From contig NW_002476368.1 of the NCBI RefSeq assembly GCF_000189635.1, forward strand, positions 248,001-312,000: 64,000 nucleotides of DNA. The letters run 5' to 3'. Of this stretch, positions 51,601-64,000 are shown piece by piece (positions within the stretch are counted from its first letter, which is position 1; every line of letters starts with the position of its first letter). Source of the stretch: Tetrahymena thermophila SB210 (lineage: Eukaryota; Ciliophora; Oligohymenophorea; Hymenostomatida; Tetrahymenidae). The notes under the pieces are model-generated. The model saw only the letters and a program-made list of their open reading frames with translations, searched no databases and was not told the origin of the DNA. The position numbers and the translations under genes were made by a program.

Positions 51601-53716
51601 GTTTAAGTCAATGAATTAGTAATGGCTAGACACAATTAGAATAGTAGAACCTAAAACTTAGTTAAGGAGATGTATTACAACTTATTCATAGACTCTCAAA
51701 CTAATTTTTGCATCCAAACTACTAAAGATATCATCAAATAGGTAAATATCTTTTCTTTAGTAAACTGCTCTACACAATGAAATTCTTTATCTTTAGCCAC
51801 CACTAAGGTTACTACCTACAGGTCCAATAATTTTTTAGTCTGATTCTGAAAAATACCTAAAATCTTCATCTAATTCACAGGCCTTTATGCATTAATTGTA
51901 CCATTATTAATCAAACTTTTCTCCAAACAATATGTTTTCTTGTATTGTTTTATTTTGAAGCCAATGATTTTACGATACATATCCAATAGTTCCATATATC
52001 TCAATTTTGTTCTCTTCTTAAAATTCACCTATTTGGTAATATAATAATTAATCAAAAAAATATATTAAAGTTTAAAATTTATTCTTCTTACTCAATTAGC
52101 AATGATCCAACTCGTTTAATATAGAGAGTAAAAGTGCAGTTTTTCCTGATCCTTTTAAATTTTTAATACATCTATAAAATAAATCAAAATAATCTATTTT
52201 TTACCTATTTCTCCAATTATTACATTCAATGATCCTTGTTTAATTTAAAGATCTGGAACTTTTACACTGAATCTCTTTTCTATGTGATTTAAACCTTCCT
52301 ATTCCTACTCAAATAAATCAGTCGAAGTTTCTTCATTAAACTTCAATTCTTACTTTAGTTTTTTTTATCTTTTATCATTACTTGGCCAAAAAAACTAAGC
52401 ATTAATTATTGTAATTGCATTTTGACTATTTAATTTGTGACTGATATGATCTGTTCATTTTAAATTGTATAAAAAGTTAATAATTGTTTGATTTACACTT
52501 ATTAATTTACATCCAATTTAAGAAATTTCTTTTAATTAAAGGAATGAATCAATTCTATTGATTTGAACTTTGGCCTTTAAAAAGAAATTAATACCATAAG
52601 GGATAGTTCCTAAAGGTTATTTGATGTAAGCAAAAAGAGCAAGGACTGTAAATATATTTTATTTCAATACATCATTGCCTTCATCAGAATATGCACTAAG
52701 AAAAACATAAAGTAAAATATAGCCTAAGCTTATCCACAAAATATTGCCAAGACAATCCAAAAGTTAGATTTTTCTAGTAAGATTAAATTCTTTTTCTCTA
52801 GCTTATTCGATTTTCTTTAAAAATACTTGTTCCCATCCCAAGTACTTAATGCTTTTAATTCCCTCTACAACATCTTTCGTTAAGGAAACTCTTTTATCAG
52901 TCATTTCTTTCTTCTTTCTAAACAAAATCTATACAAAATTTAATTCAACAATAAATTGATGATATACTTAATAAATTGAAACTAACTAATTACATTAATA
53001 GATCTGTGTATAAATATGTTAATTGATAATGCAATAATAAGTACAATTAACCCATTCAAAGTTGCCTTGGCTCCAAGCTTTACATAAACAAAGTAGATAA
53101 TAACTACTAGAGTAAGTGTTGAAGTGATCATTTCAACTAGACCATAATAAATCAAAGCTGATCCTTTTGTGTCTACTGCCATCAATTAGCTTTGGTCTAT
53201 CTTGCTTTACACTTGATCACTGTCTTAGAAGCATTAAATTCTGAATGACTTCTCTAGTATTAAATACCTAAGCTGAGTTTGCATTATAGATGTATGATTT
53301 AATCTTACCCATCTTTGTTAAGCAAATAGAATAGTCTTGAGCAAAAAACTACAAAAAAGCATAACAATTAATACAAAAAACATCCATTTAGATTAATGCT
53401 GGTCTTACTTCAAATAATTAGTAATCAAATCTAAAAAGTAAATGCCTACACATCCAGACATATATTAACCAAAACTTAATAAAATGCCTAAAAAATATAG
53501 TTTCCAGTTTAGTTTAAACAAAATTTGAATAAGGTTCTTTTGCTTCAATTCTGTTTCAACTTTTTTTACTTTTTATACAACATATTCTGATTAAAGATAA
53601 TAGCAAGTATATGGAGATAAATCTTCATTTTCAATTAAGCTTGACTGATTTTTGTAAACAAAATCAATAAATTGAGTGACTCTATTAAAAAACAAATTGT
53701 AGCTTTTGGGTTTCAT
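48674..53716 (-). CDS. ABCC/MRP-type full ABC transporter, first Walker A possibly frameshifted
   Basis: Exons complement(52994..53716, 52205..52928, 52092..52152, 51424..52028, 50315..50874, 48674..50177); about 1392 residues. An exporter of organic anions/conjugates with layout TMD1-NBD1-TMD2-NBD2. NBD1 has signature [17 protein letters not shown] and Walker [13 protein letters not shown] (Asp instead of catalytic Glu, usual in ABCC NBD1). NBD2 has Walker [11 protein letters not shown], a degenerate signature LSNGEKQ, Walker [13 protein letters not shown] and H-loop ITHRL. NBD1 Walker A would be [11 protein letters not shown], but the DNA has six A's (plus strand 52140-52145) where five are needed, so this exon is one base out of frame. 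Alternatively the exon begins at 52172 with a 32-nt intron, keeping frame but losing the glycine loop. A 549-nt intron separates the halves. The ATG at 53716 is the first plausible start; an upstream exon near 53810-53900 is possible but has no ATG. Confidence 0.82.
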
Positions 53717-54985
53717 GGTAAAGTTTATTTTCTAATCTTTATCTAAAGTTTCCTATTAAATATTATTATTTCAATAAAATGAGCATCATATAATTTAATT
53801 ACAAGCTGTCCCTCTTACTTTATCTAATCGTTTTATTTAATTTGAACGCTTTCAATTTACTCAGCGCCTTTTTGAGCAATATTTAATAAAAGCTTTTATT
53901 AGTAAATTTTGAATGGCAAAAAGTGTTAAGTAGAAATTAATAAAACTATCTAAAGATATCAGGTTTAATCGATCAGAAAATTTTAATTTACAATCAATCA
54001 ATCTATTTTTTAATTTAATCAGATCTCAAATCCAGATTTATTTTAAGCTCTAAAATAAATAAAAAATCTAATTTTCTTAACAAAAAATTTATTAAAAAAA
54101 TAATTTTCTTTTTAAATTCTTAAAAACAAAAGTTTTACTTTTAAATTGGCTAAAACTCTTTTTTAATTATTTTTTTTTTTTAACTCTTACAAATTTTTAG
54201 GAGGAAAAATGTTAATAAAAATCAACAAAAAACAATAAAAAATGAAGTTTATTTTATTGAGGAAAGTCATATTATTTAAGATTTTATTTGAAAGATTTAT
54301 TTAGCTTGAAAAATATTATTTAAAATAGGATTAAATTAAATTATTTAATTTTTTGTTAATAAATTAATAAAAAAATTTGTTTAATTGAGAAAATTCTTTT
54401 GATTTTAGATAAAAATATTAACTAAATATGAGTCTTTATTAAATTAAAGCAAATAAAACTTTTAAATGATTAGAATTAATTATAAAAAAAATTAATTTTG
54501 ATATAAAAAAACATATAAAAATAGATTAATTTATTTATTTAATATACTTTTAAAATATTTTATTTAGAAAATTAGATTTAGATAATCTTTATATTATTTA
54601 CACATATTTTTTATGTGATCAATCAAAAAAATATGAAATTAAATATCAGAAACTTATTTTAAAAAATGATATAAAAATAGAACAAATTAGTTTATACTTT
54701 TTTTATAGGTAAAATATTATTAAGCATTATACAAAAAAATTGTAAAATCAGTACCTATTTTCAAGTTAAAATGAATGGTTTTCAAAATGACTTACTATTA
54801 CTAAGTAAGCTTTCTCATCCATAAAACCTATATTAGCGAAATATTTTAGCAAAATTAACAAAACTTTTTAATTAATAAGAATTTAATAAAAAATTCATGC
54901 TTTTTTCAAAGAAAAAATAAACAAAATTAAGAAAAACAAAATAAGAGACTGTAAAAAAAAAAATCTTTATTACTGAACTTTTAAA
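53717..54985. other. AT-rich spacer between divergent genes
   Basis: 1.3 kb of near-pure A+T between the transporter start and the start of the cysteine-rich gene; both promoters must lie here. The region 53790-53900 reads IAQKGAEQIESVQIKQ on the minus strand and could splice in phase to the transporter, so a short extra 5' exon is possible. Confidence 0.5.
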
Positions 54986-57900
54986 ATGAGAAGATACATT
55001 TTTTATATACATTTGATAGCTGTATTTATTCTATCAATTTTAAAAACTACCTACAGTCAGCTTTTAACATAGATCTAAAATGATATTAATTCTATAGCTT
55101 ACTTAAATTAAAATACTTTTGTTGTTTGTTTAGATAAAAATAAAATTTAAGGTAAACATACATTTACATTTATTTTTATATAGTTTTTATTCAATATTTT
55201 ATTATAAGCATGGTCTATTACAACTAAGAAAAAAATAGCAGGAATTAGTGGGTCTTCATGCTCCTTAGTTGTCAGAATAAATGTAAAAAAATAATAAATT
55301 AATTTTGAAATCATATGAATTATTTGTTTGAATAATTTAGGATGAAAAGTTTGTTTCTGGGTCTGCTTAATCAATAACATGTACCTAATTAATTACTCAA
55401 AATGGATATAAATATGAAACAAAACAATAATTTATTTTAGTATATAGTTTTCAAGATAACCAAATCAATAAGATATCATCTACATAGGATTTTAAAGGTC
55501 TTACTTTTCTACAAGCATTAGTTGGCCAATATGTATTTATTTCATTTTACATCATTTAAACAAACGAAGTAGAATTTTTAATTTCTAACAAAAGGTAGTT
55601 GCCAGCAGCAACACAGAAATGAGAAGTAACATATAATTTAATTTAATATAATTACTTAAAATGAAATGTTAATTAACTAAATTAAAGTCTATGACATGAA
55701 TCTTTAGAAATATGAAACATTTTCTTGTTCAAAGCCAGATAGAGGTCTCTTTTTTAACCCTGTAATTAATTCTTTATTTCATTTCAATATTTTTTTAAAA
55801 TCGATAAACTTATCTAACTAATTTAATTAAGAATGATGATCTGATGATTTCTTCTTGTGAGGGATAGATAACAAGTAATAGTAAATATTGTATCTAATAT
55901 CATTAATTTTTTTGAAAATATTATTCAAGTATGGGATAAGTAATTAAAAACTCCAACAACAGAGTAATACTAGTATGTAACAAAACATGGATATACCTCT
56001 CCACTTTTAAGTATTCAATCCATACTGGTATTTATTTTTATAAATGATTTATATTTTTCACTCAACCTAAATAAAATATATTTTATTTAATAGCCACTTT
56101 CCTAAAAATTGTTCTTGGCGTACTTTAACAATAATGTTATATATTAATTATAATATGTAGATTCCAAAATATCTTTCTCATAATAATTGTAAGTGAATTC
56201 TCTTGTCAAATACAGTGTAGTTGGATAAAAAATTGTTCTAATTGATTAAAACTCTCTAAACAGTATACTTTATTTTATTATTTATATTATTTATCTTCGT
56301 TTCAAAAATTTACTTTAATGTTGCTATCTTTAATATGGCCTAATTTTTAAGCAACTTAAATATCGAAAATGATAAAAATTTATCTTTTAATTTTATAAAA
56401 TATTTAGTTTATTTTAGTAATTTGGTTATAGACTAAAGAATCGAGCAAAGCTTCTCAGGATTTGATTATTTAAGAGTAATTCATTTTATATAAATTTTGT
56501 AAGGAGTTTTCTTTATTCTTCTAAGAATAATATAAAAAGATATGATCACCTTATGCATACTTAATTACTTATATGCATTGTTACTTATATTCATGAGTGT
56601 AATTTATAATTAAACTCTAGGAAGTATATAAAATATTAACTATTAAAGACTAAATAAAAGAATTATTAAATTACCTAATTTTATAAAATATAAATTAAAT
56701 TGATATTATATTTACTTTTGTTTAAATTAATAAAAATAAGTATTCTGAGAATTTGATCCTTTACGATAAGTAGAATAATGTTTATTGTAAAAAATTATCA
56801 TATTTTAAATATCAGGTTAAATTTTTTTATTATTAATTGAATTGAAAAGTATTAAATCCTGATAATTCATTTTAATGGTGCAACGATACTTGCTTGACAT
56901 GTGATGATAGTGATCCTACTTTATGTTTAACATGTAGATACAGTAATATGATAGTCAATTAAAATTCATAATGCATTTGCAAAGAAGGATTTTTCATGAA
57001 TTCTAAATTATTATGTTAAAAATGTGATCCAACATGTAAAACATGCAAAGATTAAAATACTTGCTTAACCTGTGAAGAGACATAATTCAGAGTTTACAAC
57101 AGTAAAACAAATTAATGTGATTGTTAATAATCTTATTATTCATAAAATTCTTCACCCACTTGCATAAAATGCCCCTATTACTGCTAAAATTGTGCTTATG
57201 ATTACTCTTTAAATACAATTAAATGTATTTAATGCTTCTAAAATACATAATTAAATAGAAATAATGTTGGTAATTGTGAATGTAAATCTGGTTTTTTTGA
57301 TGATGGTACAAATCTGAAGTGTAATCAATGTAATTACACATGCTAAGAATGTACAAGCTAAAATAAATGTAGTTCTTGCGACAATAGTAAATTGAGATAT
57401 TTAAACCCATCTTCTTCTTCTTCTTGTGGGTGTAAATCTGGATATTATGATGATGGGGAAAATTAATTGTGCTAAAAGTGTCCATATTATTGCTTAGAAT
57501 GTTAAAAATAAGAGAATAAAATAGTTTGCACATCTTGCAATATTTATGGTATTACAATTATTTTTTATTAATTTAATTTAAACCTAAATTCCTTAAATTA
57601 ATTTACTGTACTTATTATTTTACTAAAGTACGCAAAGAGGAGAAGAAATAGCTTTTCTATTTTCTCTTTATTAAGAAAAATTAAATATTATATTTACCTA
57701 ATATATTAAATAAACTTTTCCCTTCAAAAGAATAGAATTTTGATTTAAATTATCTTATTAATTAATTTAAAATAAAATTTTAATTTAGATTTATGATGAT
57801 AAATAAATAGAAATTATAGTAATTTTTAATTTATTTTTAAAGTAAATCAAATAGCAACATTTAGATAAAATGATTAAACATGCTCATGCTAAAAAGGATA

Positions 57901-60900
57901 CTATGATTAAGGATAGATATTTTGTAAAGCATGTAACAATGGATGTACTTCTTGTGATTAAAATGGATCATGTCAAGCAAATTGTCCTGAAAACTGTATC
58001 TTTTGCAATAACTCAAATTAATGTAATAAATGCAAGCCTTTGACATATTTAGTCAATCAATAATGCTAAACATAATGTAAATCTAACTAATATGCAGATG
58101 ATACTAAATAAACTTGTGAACCATGTCCTTCAAATTGTAGTAAATGCAACTTAGATGGTAAAAAATGTTAACAGTGTTATTCAGATTATGTCCTTTATTA
58201 AGGTAAATGCTTGGTTGTTTGTCCAGATGGAACCTATAAAAATTAGAATGATTTCTGCTAGGAATGCTAATAGAATTGTATTTTATGTAATACTAATGGA
58301 ATATGTAATAAGTGCAAGGATGGTTTTTATTTATACTTAGACAAGGTATGTTTAGCTAATTGCCCAGATGGATATTATCAAGATGTAAATAATATCTGTT
58401 AAAAGTGCTCGCTAAATTGCCTATAATGTAATTCCTAAGCGAACTGTAACAAATGTTAAGATAATTTTTATTTATACCAAAATAAAACATGTTTGAATTA
58501 ATGTCCTGATGGAAATTTTAAAGATAATAATAATGTCTGTCAATAATGTTTATAAAATTGTAAATAGTGTGATTCAGGGAATGTATGTAATTAATGCTCA
58601 GAAGGTTTTCTTTTATACTAAAACAAATAATGCTTACTTAGCTGCCCAAAAGGAAACTACAAAGATTCTAATAATATTTGTAGATAATGTTAAAAAAATT
58701 GTGCTTAATGTGATTCAACTGGTATATGCAATTAATGTTTTGATAGTTTTTATTTGTTTTAAAACAAATATTGTTTATAATTTTGCCCAGACGGTTTCTT
58801 CAAAAGTTCAAGTAATACTTGTTAATAGTGTACATCTAATTGCATTTAATGTGATTAAATAGACAACTGTAATAAATGCTAAGATGATTATTACTTATAC
58901 TAAAATAATAAATGTTTGCTAACATGTCCAGGTGGAAGCTATAAAGGTTCAGATAATATCTGCCAATAATGCTAAGCAAACTGTAAATAATGTGATTCTA
59001 CTGAAGCATGTAATAAGTGCTAAGATGGATTTTATTTATTCTAAAAAAAGAAATGTTTGGATAACTGCCCAATAGGAAACTACAAAGATTCTAATAATAT
59101 ATGTTAATTATGCTAGTAAAATTGTATTTAATGTAATTCTAAAGAATTATGCACTTAATGTTAAGATGGTTTTTTCTTATTCAAAAATTAATAATGCCTT
59201 AAAGATTGTCCAAATAACTATTATCCTGAAAATTAAAGTAGAGCATGCTAGAAATGTATGAATAATTGTGATAAATGCTCTTCTTCTAATTCATGTGATT
59301 AATGTGTACAAAATTTTTATCTTTTAAATAATAACAGCTGTTTATCTGAGTGTCCATAAAAATATTTTAAAGATTCTTAAAAAAACATATGTGTATTGTG
59401 CTTTGAAAATTGCGTTAAATGCAGCAATACTAGTTCATGCTTAAAGTGTGGAAATGGATTACATTTATTAGATGGTTAATAATGTGTGTAGAATTGCCCA
59501 GATGGATACTTTGAAGACTATTCCTTAGGTATTTGTTAAATATGCTCAACAAACTTTTGCTAAAAATGTAACAATTAAAACAAATGCTTAGAATGTAAAA
59601 GTAATTATTATCTCAAAGAAGAAGAATGTGTTTAACATTGTGGCCAAGGCTTTTAAATCCAAAAAAATAAATGTATCATTTGTAAAGCAGATAATTGTTT
59701 AGAGTGTAACAAATAAATTGATTAATGCTCTTCCTGTTTAGATGGATATGAACTTTTTAAAAATGTTTGTGTAGCTAAATGTGAAACTAATTAAATAAGA
59801 GATTAAAATGGGAGATGTTTTGAACAAAACTTATTTAAACTTGAATAAAAATCGAAAAACTCAATTAAAGTGCTTTTCAAATTTAAACATCATTTTGAAG
59901 ATGTTAAGAAGGAGTTATAAGTAACAATTTAAAATTTATAAGGTGAATTTGACTATATCATAGAGGTTTAGGATGATTTAACATTACTCATAACTTTAAC
60001 TACTTCTAAAAAACTTTAAGAAAAATAAACAGTTACAGTTGAGATTAATAATACTAATAATGAATTTGCTTATCAGACGTAGTCGATCGATATTTAACTA
60101 ATTTAATAAAAGTAAGATGAAAATCCGGTTGCTTCTAAATCAATTGAGACTGCAGCTTAAGCTGTTTCTTCTGCCACAGTTGCAGCAATATTTCCATTAG
60201 CAATATCTGGAAATTTTTGGATGATTTCTTCAATATTAGATATCTCATAAATAATTTACATGACTTCATTCATAGAATTTGAGTAAATTTTAATAGTTTC
60301 TAGATTTTTGTTTATATTTTTTTATTAAAAAGAATGACTTCTACTTTAGACACTTTCTTATCTTCACAGAAAAATTTCAAAATACCTTTCCCAAATTTCT
60401 TTGAATATTTTGATCACTATGAAGACATTACTTATCCAACACCTTCTTAAATTTTTGAAAAAGACATTCAAGGATTTTATCTTAGTAATATGGGTAATTT
60501 ATTAAAAATAATCATTTTCAATTATTTAAATATCAAATTAAGAAAAAATTTGTCTTATTATTTTTTTTATAAATAATTTGACTTACTTTCTAATTAATTA
60601 AAATTTTAATAAAATCTATTTATTAAAATATTCTGAAAGATATTTTATAAGTAAGTATTTTGTTTTTTAATATTTTATAATAGGGGATACAATTTCACTA
60701 CTTGCCATAATTTTTGGATTATATTTAAGTTTGAAGATGTTAAAAGTCTTATTATTAAAATGTGAAAAGGCTTAAAAAGTAATAATAAAATTAGAAAACA
60801 AGCTATTTCCCATTACATTATTAATAGACCTTCTTTGGGTAGTCTACCAAGATATGAGTTTTTCAGTTGTTCTTTAAATGATAGCTTTAAATTCAGTGAG

Positions 60901-61933
60901 ATATGCAGTTGAAGTATTAAATTACTTATTTTTCTCTATTAGTGTTTTAGGGATAGGATTACCTTTATACTTGTCGTATTTAATTTATAATGGAGCTAAT
61001 AATTAAATAAAAGAGCACTTAACAAAAGATTAAAATTTTAATTATTACTAAATTCTTTTGTATTTCAGGAAATTCTTTTATACCTTAGTGATAGGAGCAA
61101 TATAGTCTTCTCCAAAAGCTTAAATTTTACTAATAATAATATTTTACATAATTTGCTTTTTAATCATTATTAAAGTAAAACCTTTTAAAGAAAGATTTTC
61201 GAATATAAAAGAAGGCATATAATGCTTATCTTTCTTAATATGTCATATCCTAGTTCTAGTTTTATGTTTAATTGATTAAAGCAAATCTATGAGTTATAAA
61301 AGTATTAGTTGGGTTGTTCTTTCTTTATTTACTTTAATTATTGCATTTGAAGTTTTACTATGTTTTAAAGAGATATATGTAAGCATAAAAGAAGTCTATG
61401 ATAAGTACAAATGTAACAAAAAGAAAAAACTAAATATCATCATTCCTTATAATGAAAAAGAAACTATTAAAAAATAAGACAAATAAATTGGAGATGAATA
61501 GTAGAGTATGCCTAATAAAGAATCATTGAATTTTATTTAAGATTAAAATTTGGAATCAGAATTATCACCAACTAAATTAGAAAATAGATAATTTATTTCT
61601 TAGTTTTTAGATCAAAACTAAGCAAAAATCAAGTTTGAGGTAAATTCGCCTGTAAGATTTAAAAGAAAGAGAAAAAATAAAGCAAGTTTTATATAAATGT
61701 ATGCAAAAACTTAACTTCCAGATGTACATAGTATAAGTAATATGCTTAAACATAATTAGAGTCAGTCAGAGATATCATAGGAGGGTTAAACATTTAGAGG
61801 TTTTAGATTACCTAATTCTTAGAGATCTACATCAGTGCTAATAGAAGACTAAGATAGAAAAAGTAATAATAATTCTGTAGTTCTGATTTAAAAAGAAATT
61901 AATAATAAAAATTATGTCATTAATGAAGAGTGA
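54986..61933 (+). CDS. Large secretory/membrane cysteine-rich repeat protein (furin-like repeats plus C-terminal helices)
   Basis: Function unknown; the build resembles the large ciliate families of cysteine-rich surface proteins. A signal peptide (MRRYIFYIHLIAVFILSIL) starts it. Many small exons follow: 54986..55151, 55209..55282, 55341..55380, 55441..55532, 55595..55625, 55688..55761, 55832..55889, 55930..56027, 56094..56262; 56263-56740 is not resolved (56418..56475 likely). Then 56741..56786, 56850..57548, 57855..60282, 60333..60493, 60684..61933 join in phase. Exons from 56850 to about 59800 encode CxxC-rich repeats (furin/growth-factor-receptor style), including a regular 47-residue array. 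About six or seven hydrophobic helices follow (60150-61380), then a Gln/Ser-rich basic cytoplasmic tail ending at TGA 61933. The N-domain before the cysteines is probably a ligand-binding or propeller-like fold, by inference only. Confidence 0.75.
58220..59640 (+). repeat. 141-bp tandem coding repeat (47-residue cysteine-rich unit)
   Basis: Each unit starts CP(D/K/G/I)G(x)(Y/F) and continues with NxCxxCxxxCxxCxxxxxCxxCxDGFYLY. The Cys codon of the CP motif falls at 58220, 58361, 58502, 58643, 58784, 58925, 59066 and 59207: seven intervals of exactly 141 bp. The next two intervals (59351, 59495) are 144 bp. Indel-free spacing with diverged sequence suggests growth by unequal exchange under frame selection. 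Confidence 0.9.
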
Positions 61934-63434
61934 AAAATTAACTCAGCATTTACATTACTTTTAATATTATTTATTAAATTTTTTATTGAATAAATTTTTT
62001 TACATATTTAATTTAAAAAATGTAAGGTTTATTTAATAGACTTTACATGTTCTACAAATCTATTTTGTATTTCAAAATTTAAAAATATTAATAATTAAAA
62101 AATGATAAAAACGATCCAAAACATATCAATTAATTTGCCTTTTGTAAATATAATCGATAGTTAGTTTTGATACAATTTATAAAAAATTGATATTTTAGAT
62201 TTATCAGATAAGCATTTTGGCACTTTTTTATTGCATAATTGATGTTAATTTAAACAACCAGTAAAGTATTATTTTATATTCATTCATCATCTTAGAATCC
62301 TATTCTAATTTTAATTTATTTTTTTATGATTTATACATAGAATAATTGAATCATCAAAATAATACGAAAATAGTGTAAATTTTTATTAATTAAGACCTCT
62401 CTGCAATCCCCCTTTTTTATTTTTTATCCAATTTAACCTTAAAAAAATTTCAAAATGGAATCTTAATTAATAGTGGTATGAAAATATGAATTTATATAGT
62501 GTATAATTTTAATATGAAAAAGTAATAGCTATTGGTAATCAAATAGAGATTAAATTTGTATCAGCTTAACATGTTTTAGAAAATTCTTTGGCTTTAGCAG
62601 ATTAAAAAAGGGTTTTGAATCTTGCTTATGATTTGAATGTTTTTGTATCAATCAAAAATTTGAAGAAATTTATTGTACCTACATTTTTATGGATTTATGA
62701 TAGTTTAATTCAAAATTTAATAAAACTAAAATAATTTTTTTAAAAGATACATTTATAAATTTGTTTAGATGTTTATTTTTTCATAAAAAGTAAGTCTTTT
62801 TATTAAATATTTGAAATAATTTGTTTGAAATCAAATACGAAATAAAAAATAATACTGTTCACTAATTAAAGAATTTTTATGTAAGGAGGGAGCTCAAGTA
62901 AAATTTAAATAGAATTCAACTCTGTATTTAAATAATAGAAGTGTTTTACAATAATTGAATTTCAATTAATTTAAAAGTGATTTTTGTAGAGTAAATTTAA
63001 TTGTGATTCAATCAACATTATTTTGCTTACTCATATATAAATATATTTATTCCAATTGATTATATATGCTCACAATAAACAACATATACAATACATCATA
63101 TATATATTAAAATCAAATAGAACCATACATAAGTGAATATAATAATTTCAGTGATTGATTTTAAAAATGTATGATAATAGGCAATAAATGAATTGTAAAT
63201 CAAGTAAATAAATTAATCTTGCTAATATGATATTTTGTATTATTAAGATTTTCTGATCCACAAAATAAATATGCAATGAATCAATGTTACATGAGAAAAT
63301 ATTATAAATACCATTAGTTTTAACTTTATTAGAGTCTATAAAAATACATAATTAATTAAAAAGAGTTTATAAACAAGAAAAAGAAAAACAAGATAAATCA
63401 ATCCACTCACAATATTCTTACACAATAATTTAAT
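61934..63434. other. Spacer between tandem cysteine-rich genes; one weak reading frame
   Basis: AT-rich DNA. A plus-strand frame 62486-62980 (164 codons, ATG to TGA) reads YEKVIAIGNQIEIKFVSAQ and similar protein-like stretches, but shows no family resemblance and is within the length expected by chance with a single stop codon. Confidence 0.4.
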
Positions 63435-64000
63435 ATGAGAAAATATTTATACTAAAGTCTATCAATTCTGCTAAATATTATTAATTTAAAATTCGTGTTT
63501 GGAATTTTATTAGCAACGATGGAGAAATCCATTACTTCTATAGCTTATTTAAATTAAAATACTTTTTTAGTATGCTTAGAGAAACGTTAGATTTAAGGTA
63601 TTTATTTATAAATAAATGTTCATCATTAATACATTCCATCATCCTTTTATTATTTTTTTAAATAATTAGTATGGTCAATAAATCCAGCATAATAAATTGA
63701 TACAGTCAACAATATAGAGTGCTTATAACTTGCTAGGTTAGATGTATAAGCACACATTCTATTATTTTAATGAAATTCATTTTTTATATAACAAAAAAAT
63801 GTAGGAATAAAGATTTGTCTCTGGCTCATCTAATGAATTAACAAGTATATTATTTATTAAATTAAAGGTTGAAAGTAGGAGATTGACTAATATTTTTTTT
63901 AATAATTAGTATATAATTTCAAAGATAACAAAATTCAAAGTATATCATATTATTTAGAATTTAATGATCTGAGCTATCTTTAAGCTCTTAATTCACAATA
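63435..64000 (+). CDS. Tandem paralog of the cysteine-rich membrane protein, 5' part only
   Basis: Exons 63435..63597, 63670..63743, 63805..63844, 63910..>64000. The first exon encodes MRKYLYQSLSILLN, a hydrophobic signal region, then SITSIAYLNQNTFLVCLE, matching NSIAYLNQNTFVVCLDKN of the gene at 54986. Exon lengths 163, 74, 40 and at least 91 mirror 166, 74, 40 and 92 in the upstream gene, with the same intron phases. Later matches include FVSGS and YNFKDNKIQSIS against YSFQDNQINKIS. The gene runs off the right edge at the LQAL motif. It is intact as far as seen, so it is more likely a functional tandem copy than a remnant. Confidence 0.75.

Noticed and set aside
57219-57533. Minus-strand frame within the cysteine-rich gene.
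   Set aside because: Antisense of cysteine codons (ACA/GCA) in a clearly coding exon.
58220-59640. Regularly spaced repeats considered as a CRISPR array.
   Set aside because: Units are coding, 141 bp, without constant repeat and unique spacer structure, and the organism is a eukaryote.

Overview
The window comes from the nuclear genome of a ciliate that reads TAA and TAG as glutamine and uses only TGA as stop; Tetrahymena or a close relative is the best guess. Every long gene is full of in-frame TAA/TAG, mostly at positions where paralogs have Q or CAA, and each ends on TGA. The DNA is extremely AT-rich, genes are cut by short AT-rich GT...AG introns, and intergenic DNA is close to pure A+T with scattered low-copy duplications. 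No telomere repeat, chromosome breakage sequence, tRNA or rRNA was recognised. Standard-code translation breaks every gene here, so exon joins below were worked out by hand with TGA as the only stop.

Layout. 1-2568 (-): N-terminal part of a GPI ethanolamine-phosphate transferase that runs off the left edge. 4881-25812 (-): a head-to-tail array of four paralogous channel genes (called K1 to K4 here), each with the same five exons. Each encodes a six-helix K+ channel core with a GYGD filter, a cyclic-nucleotide-binding domain, a CCHC zinc knuckle and a glutamine/asparagine-rich tail with a conserved end. 25813-36019: about 10 kb that is gene-poor, holding a perfect (ACTG)81 microsatellite, a broken leucine-rich-repeat gene and several local duplications. 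36020-38391 (-): a regulatory-type subunit of mitochondrial NAD-isocitrate dehydrogenase. 38392-42808: AT-rich DNA with a hairpin and a decayed plus-strand gene. 42809-47784 (+): a cytosolic carboxypeptidase of the tubulin-deglutamylase (CCP/Nna1, M14) family. 48674-53716 (-): an ABCC/MRP-type full ABC transporter with a suspicious Walker A in its first ATPase domain. 54986-61933 (+): a large secreted/membrane cysteine-rich protein with a 141-bp coding repeat array. 63435 to the right edge (+): the start of a tandem paralog of that gene with nearly identical exon lengths.

Nothing here looks like an operon, as expected for a ciliate; neighbours are related only by tandem duplication (K1-K4 and the two cysteine-rich genes). 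Much of the gene content is membrane and ion-transport machinery. The most unusual feature is the channel array: zinc knuckle plus cyclic-nucleotide domain on one K+ channel polypeptide, with an intron placed inside the selectivity-filter valine codon in all four copies.
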